Below are positions 40,861 to 53,330 of a DNA stretch of 64,000 nt, one piece after another. How positions within the stretch are numbered: the stretch's first letter is position 1; each line of letters opens with the position of its first letter. This stretch comes from Cristatella mucedo (lineage: Eukaryota > Bryozoa > Phylactolaemata > Cristatellidae). Below the pieces are notes generated by a model that ran no database searches, was not told the DNA's origin, and saw only the letters and a list, made by a program, of their open reading frames with translations. The position numbers and the translations under genes were made by a program. Location: NCBI GenBank assembly GCA_009760855.2, contig WPIO01000171.1:562001-626000 (forward strand). Direction: 5' to 3'.

Positions 40861-41039
40861 CATGGCAATATGGCAAGTGAAAGAATGCACCGCCGAAGCA
40901 CGATTGAGTTAACATAGGGCAATTCACACGGAAACACGAAACTCAAGTCGGATGTATATTTTATCAATTGCAGTAACATACAAATCCCCACATTAATTTG
41001 GCATGAAACCGGTTTTCTACGGCACTCGAAACGCAACCA

Positions 41040-41200
41040 GCTCCACTGGCTGACAACAGCTAATTTATTTTCCGTACAGGATCTGAGGGCACGAGGCGGC
41101 TGAAACTGCAGCAGCAGTTCGGCTAGTTATGAAAAAGTCAAGCCGTGACGGAACTAGTGGGTCACTGATAGAATTTCACTCTGTCAGGTTGATAAAACCG
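41040..41200 (-). mobile_element. Degenerate LINE B C-terminal fragment
   Basis: The plus strand ACAGCTAATTTATTTTCCG and GGCTGAAACTGCAGCAGCAG align with LINE B's C-terminal coding region at about 25.93-26.05 kb, with many differences. Confidence 0.6.
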
Positions 41201-41209
41201 GAGCCATCG

Positions 41210-41935
41210 AAGTGGCTTTAGCAAGAAGACACGTTGCTGAGTATTTTCGATTTACTGACCAACGTTGTGGCAATATTAATCCCAGCTTGCCCTTTAGCAA
41301 TTGAATCGCTGAATTAAGCTAGCGTCACGTAGCAAGAACAAGGGAGCTAGCTAAGCCTTTAGCTTGAGTGCACTCTACGAAATCCCTATGGCTAGTGGAG
41401 ATAAATTGAGTAACTAGTTGCTGAGGTGGCCTTTCTGAATAGCTTCCACCAGAAAAGAAACGCCAAACAAATTAATAAAACTAGGTCTACCTGTTCCTTG
41501 GTTTTAACTATATCGCTGAACGCGACGGGACACTACAGTCACACTGATTCCTGCGGTGAGGTTCTTTCTAGTGGAAGCACGAAGCCTATCAATCGATAGG
41601 GAGTAGCGCACCACACCTCTGTTCATCTTGAAAATTCAACCGACAGTGGCGATCTATTTCGGCCGAAAGACTGATTTTTGGAAACCTGGAATGTGAAAAA
41701 CTTTTGATTAACTGAGTATAGAGGCTTCATCTTGAGGCGTTCTGCTGGATTTCTTATCGCCATATCAAACTAAAAGAAGCCCCAGACAATTGGACGAACA
41801 TGTATATGTCCTGTTTGCTTGAAATGGTTTATTTAGTCTGCAGTACGAAGTGGAGGAGGAAAATAAAAACAACTGCTTTTGTGAAAAAACAACCATTGAA
41901 AAACTGATGAAACCCTAACTCCTAACCTAAACTCA
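41210..41935. other. Nothing recognised
   Basis: A/T-rich sequence with no open frame above 60 codons and no repeat I can name. Confidence 0.4.
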
Positions 41936-41939
41936 AAAA

Positions 41940-42325
41940 CTGTTCTTTAATAGTGCATTTAGTTCATGTGCTCCTAAAGCCTGGAACTCCCTCCTGACCT
42001 GCTTCAGAACATCCCTGACCTGACCACATTTTAAAGGAACCTAAAAACACACCTGTTTAGGCAGCATTTAGTGGGTCCCTGTGATTCGTCCTTGATGTGC
42101 TTATGCGTGCTGACACTGTGCATGCTGCCACTAACCACATTTGCATGCTGACCCTGTGCATGTCACCTCTAACCATATTATTCATTTCGTTTGTTTTTCA
42201 AGCATGATTTTACTTACCATTCAATTGCATTTCACTTTACAGCAAATGTAAAGCGCCTAGAGAGAGATTGAGTTTTCTGAGGGCGCTTTATCAAGTGAAT
42301 TATTATTATTATTATTATTATTAAA
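41940..42325 (+). mobile_element. LINE A copy 6, 3' end only
   Basis: Starts in the AFSSCAPKAWNSL codons (with small indels) and runs through the 3' UTR to hairpin and (ATT)n. Confidence 0.9.
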
Positions 42326-42329
42326 ATTT

Positions 42330-42970
42330 TCTTTTGGATGTATTATCGAAACTGACTGCTCAGCCATTTCCGTTTATGGCATTATGACCGGATGTGGTTA
42401 GGTCTGGAATTAATTTTGCAAGCTTCTCATTAAACACTTTGTAATGTAAAGATAATACATATTTTTTTATCACTGTGATGATTCGTTAAAATCAAGTGCT
42501 TGAATAATGTAAGCATAATAGGCAACGAACGAAATTTAGTGAATGCAAAGGTATCACGTTGAATGTCATTCGCTGACTTAATGTTTAGCGTTAGCTATAA
42601 CTAAATTTATGTACGGAAGGCAAGCCCTCGCATATATCGATCGGCACCGTATATGACATCGGAAGATTTAGGACAACGAACTTTGCAAAAATCCAGTCGT
42701 CCTGCCGCACGTTTCCTTTGTACATATGATGAGCTCTCAGGCGCATCTCTTTTCCCCAGCCAGAGCTTTTCGGTTAGAATGTGCGAGAAGTCGGTGCGTA
42801 AGAAAGAGGACGTGACTTCAAATCGCGACAAGACAGCATGCACGCCTTGACCTTATACGTGTGCGCATTCGCATGCACGCGATTGCCAATGTCGCCTATC
42901 GCTTTGTACTATCAAGAATGGCCGCCGAAACAGAATCTCGTGACCGCAAGCACTACACGAGGGATTGATG
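42330..42970. other. Nothing recognised
   Basis: Opposed frames of 65 and 78 codons at 42.6-42.85 kb show no family resemblance. Confidence 0.4.
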
Positions 42971-42974
42971 GTCT

Positions 42975-43200
42975 ACCGTCTTGTGCAAGCAAGCGCTTAC
43001 AGTTGGTGCGAAACGTGGCAGCTAGGCTTGTTTGTCACGAGCGTGGCAGCTGTCACATTACACCACTTGTCTCCCACTTGTACTGACCTCAGTCCTACAG
43101 AGCATTCACTTCATGGTTCTGTCAATCACTGCTAGGTCCCTCTATTCTTTGGCTCTAGCCTACCTTTCACATCTAATTACCCCGCCGGGCTAGGCAGCTT
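42975..43200 (+). mobile_element. Degenerate LINE A internal fragment
   Basis: Reads LPSCASKRLQLVRNVAARLV, then CHERGSCHITPLVSHLY before a break, equivalent to LINE A residues just before HWLPV. It has no 3' tail, so it was truncated at both ends or interrupted. Confidence 0.75.
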
Positions 43201-45244
43201 ACTATCCGCTTTTGGGAATCGAGTCGTTTACCTACAGTCCTACGAGCCTCATGACATTCGACGGCAATGGCAGGGCCTTGATTGCAATATAGCTTGCATT
43301 AGGTATTAAATCATAGCAATTTAAAAAAACTGCATTGTATTACCTGATGTGGAGTTTAGCTTTGCTCAGCCAACGTGCAGTAAATTCGTGACAGATTGTG
43401 GAGGATTGCTGCACTCGCATTGGCCATTGCAGTTGATTGCAATGCAAGGACCAAGAGCTCGCATTAACAAAGGAATATACTGTGTGCACCAAACATAGAG
43501 CATACACGAACTGGAAATCTCAATGGGAGCATCGCCCAGCAGCGTCCAGTCCATTTATAATGGACCGGTATAGAATTCCGTATTTTCCCAGGCCATTGCC
43601 GTCAATTGCCGTGCATTTCCCTGAAATCTACTTTCGAAATTGGTTGAAAAATGCGGTTGCACTTCTTATACAGGGCACTATAAGGCGCAAGAAAAGTTGG
43701 ATCTTCTCCCTCCAGCTTTGTTTGCGCCTGTAACAGACCGTCACAGATTGCCATCTTTCTCTCGGAACTAACGTCGATTGCCATGTATTACCTAAAGTTG
43801 AACGCACAAAATGACAGCATGTTTGCGCACAGTGAGCGTATGGGATATACTAATTACATATTCAAACAGCTGATTTCTATCCAATTTTGAACGGATTTGA
43901 TGCCGTTGAAGAAGCGGTAGAAGACAGACTTGATTGCCGTGCATTTTCCTCAAGTGTACGTTCACTGTTGCTTAAAAGAATGTGGTTGCACTTTTAATAC
44001 AGTGTACTAAAACACGAAAGAAATGTTTGAGCTTCTCATAGCAACTATCAGTTCGCGTGTAAAGGACCGTTAGGGATTGGCGCATTTTCCCAGACCATTA
44101 CGGTCAATTGCCCTGCATTGACGTCAATTGAACGCGCCTAAGGTGTGCCGATCAAGCTCACGCACAGTTAACTGTTAAGTGGAATACGAGTTGCAGTTTC
44201 GCGAAGCAAATCTTGCAGATTTTCCACGGATTGACGTTTTGGCCTCGTCGTTTGCTGTTGAGTCCCGTAAGTCGTTGACAATAAACGGGTGAAAAAAGCT
44301 TGACTAGACCACGGTCTCAATTTGAACGCAGTGAAACAATAAATATAATGTCAATTGAAGCTTTTCCCAGCCAATTTGTGGTCGGTTTTCCCGCTAATTG
44401 TTGCGGATTGTATCTTTAAGTCGAGCTAATGCCATAGATTAATATGCAGTGCCCGAGAATTTAGGAGCGCCATTGGTAAAATACTGTGTTTGCACTTAAA
44501 ACAGAGTGCTTTGTAGTATGCATTCAAAAGTGGAGAATTGGGTAGCAGATTGTGGGGCATTTTGTTGCAGGATTGTGCAGATTTAGGTATTGGCCCCGAC
44601 CATTGCTTTTGATTGCTGTGCATTGCCGACAGTGACCGAGCAAAGAAGCTCGAAAATGCTATAAGCAATGAAACGGGAGCTTCGCACAGATAATTTCTCA
44701 ACAGTTTGCCACGGGTCGAGTTATGGGCCCGGTCATTGCTGTCGATTGCCATTCGTTTCTCGCAATTGTATGCGTGCTATTGGTGAAAAGAATGTGGTGG
44801 TAGTTTAAAAATGCGCGCTGTGATGCATAAGAACAATGTAAGCTTGGCCCAGTCACCGTTCGATGATTTGTGATGGATTCTAATGGATTACCGCATTCGC
44901 CGGATGTATTGCCATCGATTGACTTGCATTGACCAACATTGAACGAACAAAATGGCTTAAACTTATTCAGGTGTGATTTTATATATTACGCTGAATGAGA
45001 ATTTGGTTAGCCGATTTCTCGCCGATTTGCCACGGATTGCGGAATTGGCCCCAGCCATTGCTGTCAATTGCCATGCATGGATGACAACTAACGTGCAAAA
45101 TAGCTTGCCAGTTCTATGATTTCACTTTTGGCATGCAGAAATGTCAAGCGCTATGACAATTGGCACTTCGTAAAGCCAATGTTTGGTAAAAAATGGCCAC
45201 AGATTGCAGTGGATTGTTGCTTCGAGCTGAGCCGTTAGTAAGAA

Positions 45245-45300
45245 TGATAAAAATAAATTTTTGATAAAGCGCTCTCAGAGAACTCAATTTCTGGAGAGGT
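45245..45300 (-). mobile_element. LINE A terminal hairpin embedded in the satellite unit
   Basis: TTGATAAAGCGCTCTCAGAG and ACTCAATTTCT are the complement of the LINE A terminal stem-loop. The corresponding place in the next higher-order unit (46.87-46.92 kb) and in duplication unit 2 (55.74-55.80 kb) holds the same remnant, so it was present before those copies arose. Confidence 0.65.
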
Positions 45301-45587
45301 GGTTTATGTTTGCTTTAGACTGCCGTACGCTGCCCGAGATTGTAGGAGTACAATTGCGTGAAATGATGTGGTTGACTTTAACCAGTGTCCTTTGTAATAT
45401 GCAATCCAAATTAAAGCGTTGCAAAACCATATTCGTGGCATTTTGCATCAGATTGCTGTAGATTTTGGTGTTGGCCAGGCCCTTGCAGGCTATTGCAGTG
45501 CATGGATGCAGAATGCTGTATGCAGTTATATTAAAATTATGTGGGTTCACAATAACCGAAGAGAAGAGCAACGTGATACCATAATTA

Positions 45588-45962
45588 GAGCTTCCACTCA
45601 TTTAATTCGTATGCTCTCAAAGCCTGGAACTCCCTCCCGACCTGTGTCAGAACATCCCCTGACCTGACCGCATTTAAAAAGAACTTAAAACACACCTATT
45701 TAGGACAGAATTCAGCGGGTCCCTGTGATTCGTCCTTCATGTGCTTATGAGTGTTGACACTGTGCATGCTGCCACTAACCACATTTGCATGCTGACCCTG
45801 TGCATGTCACCCCAAACCATTGTATTAGTTTTGTTTGTTTACCATACATGATATTACTCACCATTCAATTGCATTTCCATTTCCAGAAAATGTAAAGCAC
45901 CTAGAGAGAGATTAAGCTCTCTGATGCCACTTTATCAAGTGCAATATCATTATTATTACTAT
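45588..45962 (+). mobile_element. LINE A copy, 3' end, inserted in the satellite
   Basis: From the SSYALKAWNSLPTCVRTS-equivalent codons to the 3' UTR and a diverged tail (ATCATTATTATTACT). It lies exactly between the two matching ~1.25 kb satellite units. Confidence 0.88.
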
Positions 45963-48836
45963 GATTGCAGCTTCGTGAGTACCATTTGTGGTCAGCTCGC
46001 AGGGAATTGTCACTAATTGTATCTTCAAGCCATGCTATTACTGCAGATGGCCATGCATTGCCCAAAATTTTACGAGCTTCATTGGCAAAAATATTTGTGG
46101 TTCCACTTTTAACTGAGTTCTTTCTAATATGCATTCGACGTTTGAGCGTTAGGTAGCAGATTTCGGTTCATCTTGCTGCGGAATAGTTTAGATTGTGGAT
46201 TTGCCCTCAAATATTTCTTCGGATTGCCGTGCATCGCTGACAGTTAACTAGCCATGCTTGAAAAGGCTACATGCAATGAGATGGGACCATCGCACTGATG
46301 ACTTCTCATCAATTTGCGGTTGGTTGTAGTTATGGGACCGGCATCACTGTTGAAAGCTATTGAATTCTCCCAATTGCAGTGTTCTATTGATTGCAAGAAT
46401 GTGGTTGTAGTTTAAACAAAGTGGGCTGTAACACAGCAAAACAATTGTAGCTTTGCCCAGTAATGGTTCTTTTGAAGATGATTTTCGATGAATTATACTA
46501 CATTTTCATATTTTCACGGTATATAGCCGTCGGTTGCCTCGCATTGCCAAAGATTAAACCCGGAAAAGGGTAACTTTTTCTGGGCCTGATGCGAAATGGG
46601 ACTCGGAATAAGATGTTGGAACTTTGTACAGCCGATTACTCGACGATTTGCCACGGATTGAGGAATTCACCCCTGCCATAGCTGTCAATTGCCGTGCATT
46701 ATGTACAGTTAGTGTGCATAATAGCTAGGCAGCTCTACGATTAAACTTTGAGCATGCAGAAATGTTAAGTGCGATGACAACTCGGACTTCTTGCAGCCAA
46801 TTTGTGGTAGATTTGCCACAGGGATTGCAGTGGATTGCCGCTTCGAGCTGAGCCGTTAATAATATTAGCAATAATGAAACACTTGATAAAGCCCCTTCGA
46901 GAACTCGATATCTTTTTATAAGTTTTCATTGGCCGTTGATTTCCCTTAGTTGCCAAAATTGTAAAAGTGCAATTGATTTAATTAATGTAGTTGACTTTAA
47001 CCAGCGTCCTTTGATAGTATGCTATCAAAATTTAAGCACTGCAAAACCAATTTCGTGGCAATTTGCATCAGGTTGCTGTATATACTGTTAATGACCCGGG
47101 CCGATGCAGTCAATTGCAATGCAATGCTGCAGAATGATATTGGCCAATATAATAAAACTTTGCGAGTATAAAATAACCAAAGAGTAGAGCGGCGTGCAAT
47201 CATAATTAGAGCTTCAACTCTGAGGTTTCTTGTAGCTTTACAGCAAATTGCAGGATATTGTGGTTGATTGAGGTGGACTGAGGTATGTGACCAGGCCTTA
47301 GCAGTCTATTGCAGTGTGCTGCACAAGAGAATGCGTGTGGAAAACGGAGCAAGGTTTTGTTGGTGCACTTCGGAAAGAGTCTATTCTCATATGCAATTAA
47401 AATTAGAGCTTCACGACGGCGATTTGAGGACGAATTGCAGAGTGATATACTCGTCCGAGAAAGTTTCTCATTTCATTTCGGGCGATTGCCTGGCTTTGCC
47501 AGAGTGTTCGAATGCACATTTGTTTGTAGTGCAAGTGAGTGTGCACGACATGTTACAACGTGTTACACAACACGGTGAATTTATTATGCAATAAAAAGTA
47601 AAGCTCTGCCAAATATTCCTTTCTAGTCGTTTCGTGGTGTAAGCTGTGGATTGGAATGGATTTAATGGTATTGGACCGGGCTACTGCAGTCGATTGCAGG
47701 CCATTGCCAGCGAACGACAGTGCCAACGAAAGTGTAATTTTGTGAGTGCATTCAGAGCCGAGTGTGCTGTCGCATGCAATCCAAAAGGAGCTTATTGAAG
47801 CTGATGAAATTCAGGGAAAGTCAGTGGATTTTATTCGATCGTGGTATCGGCCCGGGTTGGTGCAATCTTACTTGTAAGGATTTCTTTAAAACGCATTAGT
47901 GGACTCTCACGAAACGGTCTTGGTTCGTTTAAGATCTTCCGAAGTTTGATATTACAAGCTTGTAGGAGGTTTTTGTAGCTGATCTGTGGTGGACTTGAAA
48001 GGGTATAGAGTGGAATTAGTGGTCTCAAGCATTGCAGCTCATCGACATTAGTGATCCTGCCCAAATTGACATCAAAATTGGTGAATAGATAAAATCGAAC
48101 GTGTGATGCAATACTAATCAAACAATTGAGCTCGGCAGTGTCATTGTTTGGTTGATCTTAGCCTAACTAGAGTGGATTGCTTGTCTTCACTTTGTCAAAT
48201 CAATGGCCTTCGCATGTGAAGCACTAGACACTCATAAAATTCCCCAAATTCACCTACTCTTATCCTAATTCCTAATCCTAATTCCTAATCCTAAAGTAAT
48301 AGCTCTCAGTGGCTTTCAGTCTCTCATGGTTCCTAGCCTTAAATCATAGTCACTCATCTCCTGACCGCCGTTTGCAGCTAACAGGGATTGGTTCTAGTTT
48401 TCGGCTGGCATTTTCGGCCTAACTCGCGGAATTTGCTTCAAATAAATCTCAGTGAATGATAAATGTGGTCAATCAAGGTGTTTCCGATCCATATGTGCTT
48501 AGGTTAGCGGTTATATATTGTAGGTAAACGACTAGACTTATCTTATGCGTAACTATCGGGTTAGAGAATGCTAAAATAGAGCCGTTCGTCTTTTGGTAAA
48601 GTAAGCAAAAAGAGACAGTTATTTACAGACGCTGTGGTTTCCATATTGGTGTAACTGCACGTATGTTATGATTGTCATTGAAAATGAACATTCTGATTTC
48701 ATGTTCGAGGCATTCAAAGAGACAACTTTTGGAACGGCCTTGCTGCCTGTACGCCTGCAGTCTTGTAGGCTGGTTAAAGGTGGGATTTCAAAAGGGTTCA
48801 ACATGGAGTCCAAAGTGATAGGATTTATGCACAATA

Positions 48837-49400
48837 ATTTTTATAATAATAGACATAACGATGCTCTTAAAAACGCGCCCTCAGATAACTCAAATTCGTT
48901 CGGGGCGCTTTACATTTGCTGGGTAAGGAAAAGCAATTGAATGATGAGTAATATCATGGTTGATAAACAACACCAATAACTTGGTTAGGGGTGACAAGCA
49001 CAGGGTCAGCATGCAAATGTGCTTAGTGGCGGCTTGCCCAGTGCCAGCAGGCATAGGCACATCAAGAACGAATGAGAGTAACACACGAAATTCTGCCCTA
49101 AACAGGTGTGCTATTAAGTACTTTTTTAATGTGGTCAAGTCAGGGGATGTTCAGACGCAAGTGGGGAGGGGGTTCCGGGTTTGGGAGCATGCGAACTCAA
49201 TGCAAGGTCTCCACAGGATTTGAAATTTGCATGAGGTAAACTGCTGGATTCCGAGAAGCGGGTGATACGATGGTTGGTCTGGCGGGGATTAAGATCTGTG
49301 AGATAGGCTGCAGCCAAAGAATGAAGTGGCCTAAGTGTGAGCGACAAAATCAAGGTATGAAAATGTGGTGTTGCAGTTGTTATCCCGGCGTCCCACACTG
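48837..49400 (-). mobile_element. LINE A 3' fragment (duplication unit 1)
   Basis: Minus strand from diverged C-terminal codons through the ORF end to the hairpin (GGGCGCGTTT.. side) and an ATTATTAT tail. It has a one-to-one counterpart in unit 2, so it predates the duplication. Confidence 0.82.
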
Positions 49401-49449
49401 CCGCTTCTCCGATATTTTAGGGCCTACTTTCAAAATTTTATCCCACGAG

Positions 49450-50490
49450 TCTGGGTGAGGCGAAGTTAGGTAAATCACCAATCCGTTAGCTCTCATTTAA
49501 AAAGACGCATTGCAGAGTCACTTGAATCATTTAAAATGATTTCCGGAAGAACTATTCTCGGCATCCTTTATTATTTCCTCACGGTTCTGCAATGACCTGT
49601 GAAACTCAATTTGCTTTATCTAACGATTAACTATTGGCAAGTGCTGCGGACTAGGATAGCTTCTAAGAGAGGAGAAACCAGCTAGTCGCAGACCGTTTAC
49701 GATGCCTCCCATTATGAACTCTGCTGGCAGATGATGGAACAAAAACACTATCCGTAAAAATAGCTCCCAGTCCTACACAGTAACTGAAATTTCAAAAGTA
49801 AAAATTGTTATGGGCCAGCAGAACTGAAGCTCTTAGACTTTATTGAAATGTTCATAAGCAGAAAATAAAAAAGTGAGTTGGTCGTTGTACACACGCACAG
49901 TTTCAAGATGCATAGAATGCAGTGGGCAATCCAAGAAGACGGAGCTACTGAGCTAATAATTAGGTTTGTTAAAGGATCTTTTAATCAAAATTAAATCAGG
50001 CAGTGTAGCAGTGTCAGTTAGAGGTGAGTTGTAGGCTTCAGCGTCAGTGGTTTATTGAGAAGTGCGAGTAAAGATCCACGTGGCAAGAGCCAGAATTAAT
50101 TATAGATCGGACAGCTTCACTGCTAGCTGTGAGCTACTGGGGTGTACCCTTTTTAACGTCATCGTTCGACGTAGGCTCAAATGATTGTCGTAGGTAAACA
50201 AAATCCACCATAGCCTCATGCCAGGCGCGATGTGGATAAATACAAGTCGTTATGCTGCATAGTAATTTATTCGCATGCAAATGCTTCACAATAGCAACTG
50301 GAACCATATAAACTGGGATGAATGTTTGAAAAGCAACTTGTGAGGCTCCAAATGCTACCTGAAACATGGTCATGCGGACACCATTTTCCGATCCACACCT
50401 TAGTCTACAAAAATGAGAACATTGAACAGTGATTCATACTATGTTAAAAGTCGTTCAGTGATAAACATCAGCTTTACGAAAAACCGACAA
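49450..50490. other. Sequence 3' of antistasin gene 1
   Basis: No further antistasin domain is visible. A 79-codon minus frame (50134-50373) is duplicated intact-length only in part in unit 2, lacks cysteine spacing of the family, and is probably 3' untranslated or intergenic. Confidence 0.4.
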
Positions 50491-50498
50491 CAAAGAGC

Positions 50499-53245
50499 TT
50501 AATGTAAGTACTGACTTTTGCACTGGCAGATCTCGCAGCCATCCTGGTCTCTGACGAATCCATTGATACAGTACATGCGACAAATTGGCGGACATTGCTT
50601 GGTTTCTGTAATGAATTGAAGTTGAAAATTTTACTTTTAAAAATAAACATCCGCCAATCTCTTAAATGGACTGAAAAGAGCACCAGATGCCTCCTTTTTA
50701 AAGGTGCATGCTGAAATGCAGTGGCCAGGATATTACTCCTAAAATAGGTAGTGCTTCAAATAGCCCAATGAGAACAGAGAATCTTTCACGGCGTCTTCAA
50801 AATTCACCACTGCACAATTAGTCCCGACGATGAAGAGTCGTTCACATTAACGAGTATTCAAGAAATAAAAAGGGTCACACTCTAGCAAGCCGGTTAAGTC
50901 AGGCAAGCAGATGCTCATAGTTAATAAATTGTCATACCACTGGCTCAAGAAATGCACCGAATCATGCAAAGATTTGTGGTGCTTGAAAAGAAAAGTCCAA
51001 TAGGAAAACAAGGAAACGAGTCTATAGGCTAAGAGTCTCAAGCTGCCACTGCAGAAAGCACGGTCGCTGCAGGTAGCGACCGTGCTCGGCTAATGTGTCA
51101 TATGCACTTTATTTATCCGATCTGGAGACTAGATAAGCAACAAGTTTTAGTACAGTGGGTGGGCAACTAAGTAGGAGGGGCGGCAAGACAAAGACTAGAG
51201 TCTGAGGAGCAGGTTATGAGTTGGCACCCACCCCAAAGGAGCTTGGAGGATTAATAGGTAGACCGGTGCTGGTAGCCAGAGTTGCGAACCTGCCAGTCAG
51301 ATAGAAGATATGCGACTTGTGAGCCACTAGACTGATTGAAGATGTCTGGGTACAATCGATTCCAAATACTCAGCCAGTGAAGGAAACATAGAAAACTGAA
51401 ACCATACAAACGAATTTACATAGCCTGTATTCATGCTCGGCATCTTTCGGCCTCGTACGTGCAGTATTTATAAGTTCAGCTGAAATTTCAGATGGCAGTT
51501 AAGATTAGCTTGCTCGCTGCGACGCTTTGCGAAAAAACGTGGACGCTTTATTTGAGTAATCTACAACGTCTTGATTAGAGCCAAATGTCTCATTTTTCCG
51601 CAAAAGCAAAGTGAGTGACAAATATAGGTGAATATTGGTAACTGAAAATTTAGAAAATCTAGAATATTTAGACTTTAAAAGAAATTACAGCAAAAAATCG
51701 CTAAAGATAAAATTTTCTGCCCGTCTCGATTATTTTCTCCGCTCAAAGTTTCCTGCATATTTGCTCTTATCCAGCTTCAAATTATCTTTAAAGGTCTTAA
51801 CAAACGTTACCGGCCGAACGTATTGCTGAAACGCCTCAATCTGTTCGCAGTAAGTCAGCAATTGAGCCCCAAAACAGAGCTTTACCTTCGAGATCGTACT
51901 TTTGCCTCATGGGATTAATACTCACATTGGGCCCCAGTCAATGTTTGAAGGCCTACATCTCGCTATAGCATCAAAACACAGGTTTTTGAGAGTAACCGAG
52001 GTCGCAAAAACCCCAAAAAATTCCTCAAGCAGGAAGCTATCATTTGACAAAACGTGTAATAGTTTTGTCAGCCGCAAGCATACTTACTGCATTGGCAGAT
52101 CTCACAGCCTTGCTTGTCTCGGACGAATCCATACTTGCAAAACATGCGGCATGTTGGTGGGCAACCTAAAATGGTTAAAGAGTACGAGGATTATGACCGA
52201 AATTAATTGAATGCACTTTTGTATGCCCCTAACGAAGGATACTGTAACATATCGTTAGGCTGGCGTAAAGTTTGGTCACGATAAAATAGCTGGGCTGAAA
52301 AACACCCAGGTCCTTGGGCATTGAGATGGAGTGCTTACATTTAGGCCGCTTGCCTCCGGAAGTTGACTCCAAAAGAGCCAACCGCACCGTCGCTGCGTCG
52401 TCAGTTTAGCCGGCACGTATTTAGAAGCGGCATCATTTTCCGAAGGCTGACGTGTTTGTCGTAGTTAACAATTTCAAAAACCACGGATGTAAGACCAACT
52501 AAGAAAGATTGTAGGGCTGCGATAAAACTATATTTAATACCCTATTGTTAATGATTAGCAACATTACTGAATTTATAGCCCCACGATTTGAGGATATTTT
52601 AAAGTGATCTACTGTCACGTCGGTTTAGATTTGGAAGACTACTAAGCTTTATATAAAATTCGAACACTCATACTTATTTCACATGTCACACTGCCTATTG
52701 TTATATTTCTGAACTATCTTATTACAGTAAAACAAATCTATAAGATGTTAAGTGATTACATTAAAAAATTTGAGTAGGGAGTAGACTTAGTATTGTGAGA
52801 GAAGCAATGCTACGTGTGTTACTACATCGTGAGTGAAACCTACTACCGGGAATCCAAGATCAAAGACTTCAAAGCTGATAGGAATGACTTTCAGCGTGAA
52901 CTTCGGGCGCCGTTAACATAATATTCGATTCTTAGGGCTAAATTGAAAGGGTCAATTAATCAGAGGTTGCAGCTAGCGAATGCCTTCCAACTCAATATTA
53001 TGACCTCTCACCTTTTTTGTCAGCACTCACTGTGTCGTAGGAATCCTGGCTGTCCTGAAAGTGAAATAAGGAATATAATAAAGGAAAATTATTGAAGGTG
53101 CTCAGCAGAAAGACTCTACGCCTGCATTATCTCTGGTGTGTAGCAAAGTAAAGGAAACGGTACGCCGGCAAAAGATGGGTCGACTCACCACTGAGGCAGC
53201 CACACAGATCAAGCCGATCAGGACAGCAGCGACAAGGAAGTTCAT
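50499..53245 (-). CDS. Small secreted protein with two antistasin-like domains, gene 1
   Basis: Four coding exons (minus strand): 53189-53245, 53012-53054, 52088-52165, 50499-50605. All introns are GT-AG. Phases: 0, then 1, then 1. Predicted product 94 aa. Residues 1-19 (MNFLVAAVLIGLICVAASV) are a strong signal peptide. A 15-residue acidic/polar linker follows. Two domains (35-59 and 64-88) each have six cysteines spaced C-x3-C-x3-C-x10-C-x2-C-x-C with GFVRD and GCEICQC, the antistasin fold, known from leech and other invertebrate serine-protease inhibitors. The product is therefore probably an extracellular protease inhibitor; target unknown. The last exon may stop at TAA 50499-50501 or splice at GTCAGT to a downstream exon. 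Confidence 0.85.
50516..50605 (-). CDS. Antistasin-domain exon 4, gene 1
   Basis: CATTACAG acceptor; 90 nt to a possible GTCAGT donor. It encodes TKQCPPICRMYCINGF and then VRDQDGCEICQCK. If the donor is not used, the frame adds SQYLH and stops. Sequence is virtually identical to the unit 2 exon at 62259-62348. Confidence 0.88.
52088..52165 (-). CDS. Antistasin-domain exon 3, gene 1
   Basis: 78 nt between TTTTAG and GTAAGT, phase 1 at both ends, so such exons can be added or lost without frame change. It encodes CPPTCRMFCKYGF and then VRDKQGCEICQC, a single complete domain. Confidence 0.92.
53012..53054 (-). CDS. Antistasin gene 1 exon 2 (linker)
   Basis: 43 nt between TTTCAG and GTGAGA, encoding DSQDSYDTVSADKK plus the first base of Gly. 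An earlier GTGAGT inside the exon would break the phase to exon 3, so the longer form is chosen. Confidence 0.75.
53189..53245 (-). CDS. Antistasin gene 1 exon 1 (signal peptide)
   Basis: ATG 53243-53245, 19 residues, donor GTGAGT. An upstream TTTTAG at about 53266 and a GTGAGT donor at 53325-53330 suggest a separate 5' untranslated exon ending at 53331. Confidence 0.83.
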
Positions 53246-53330
53246 CTTAATTCAACAACTGATCTAAAATGCATACGTTAGTAGGATCACTTGAACGTGT
53301 GCTATGATATATCGTTATACTCCGACTCAC

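Larger units (their letters stand above)
43370..47800. repeat. Degenerate tandem satellite with higher-order structure
   Basis: A recurring core like CCATTGCTGTCAATTGCCGT plus GCATTG appears about every 135-190 bp (near 43.42, 43.59, 43.77, 43.93, 44.10, 44.25, 44.44, 44.60, 44.74, 44.92, 45.06, 45.33, 45.48, then again from 46.04). A second landmark is GATTTGCCACGGATTG. Monomers are highly diverged from each other, but 44.34-45.59 kb matches 45.96-47.22 kb monomer for monomer, so the array is organised as ~1.25 kb higher-order units separated by a LINE A insertion. No coding function seen. Confidence 0.75.
46765..52200. repeat. Segmental duplication, unit 1
   Basis: Collinear with 55.65-64.0 kb in the same orientation, starting inside the satellite and including a LINE A fragment and antistasin-gene exons 3 and 4. 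It lacks the three transposon insertions of unit 2. Identity by eye is about 99% at 46.82-48.2 and 50.13-50.99 kb but nearer 83-93% in other stretches. Confidence 0.92.

Noticed and set aside
43437-43733. 98-codon plus frame in the satellite
   Set aside because: Spans two diverged satellite monomers; no domain.
47268-47594. 108-codon plus frame duplicated at 56145-56471
   Set aside because: Conserved between units only because the DNA is ~99% identical; it lies in satellite-derived sequence and changes are not biased to silent sites.
48270-48300. CCTAAT/CCTAATT repeats as an interstitial telomere
   Set aside because: Only a few irregular units, not TTAGG or TTAGGG arrays, and shortened in unit 2.
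48668-48940. 90-codon plus frame duplicated at 60245-60517
   Set aside because: Overlaps the antisense LINE A tail and has no family resemblance; duplication alone explains its retention.
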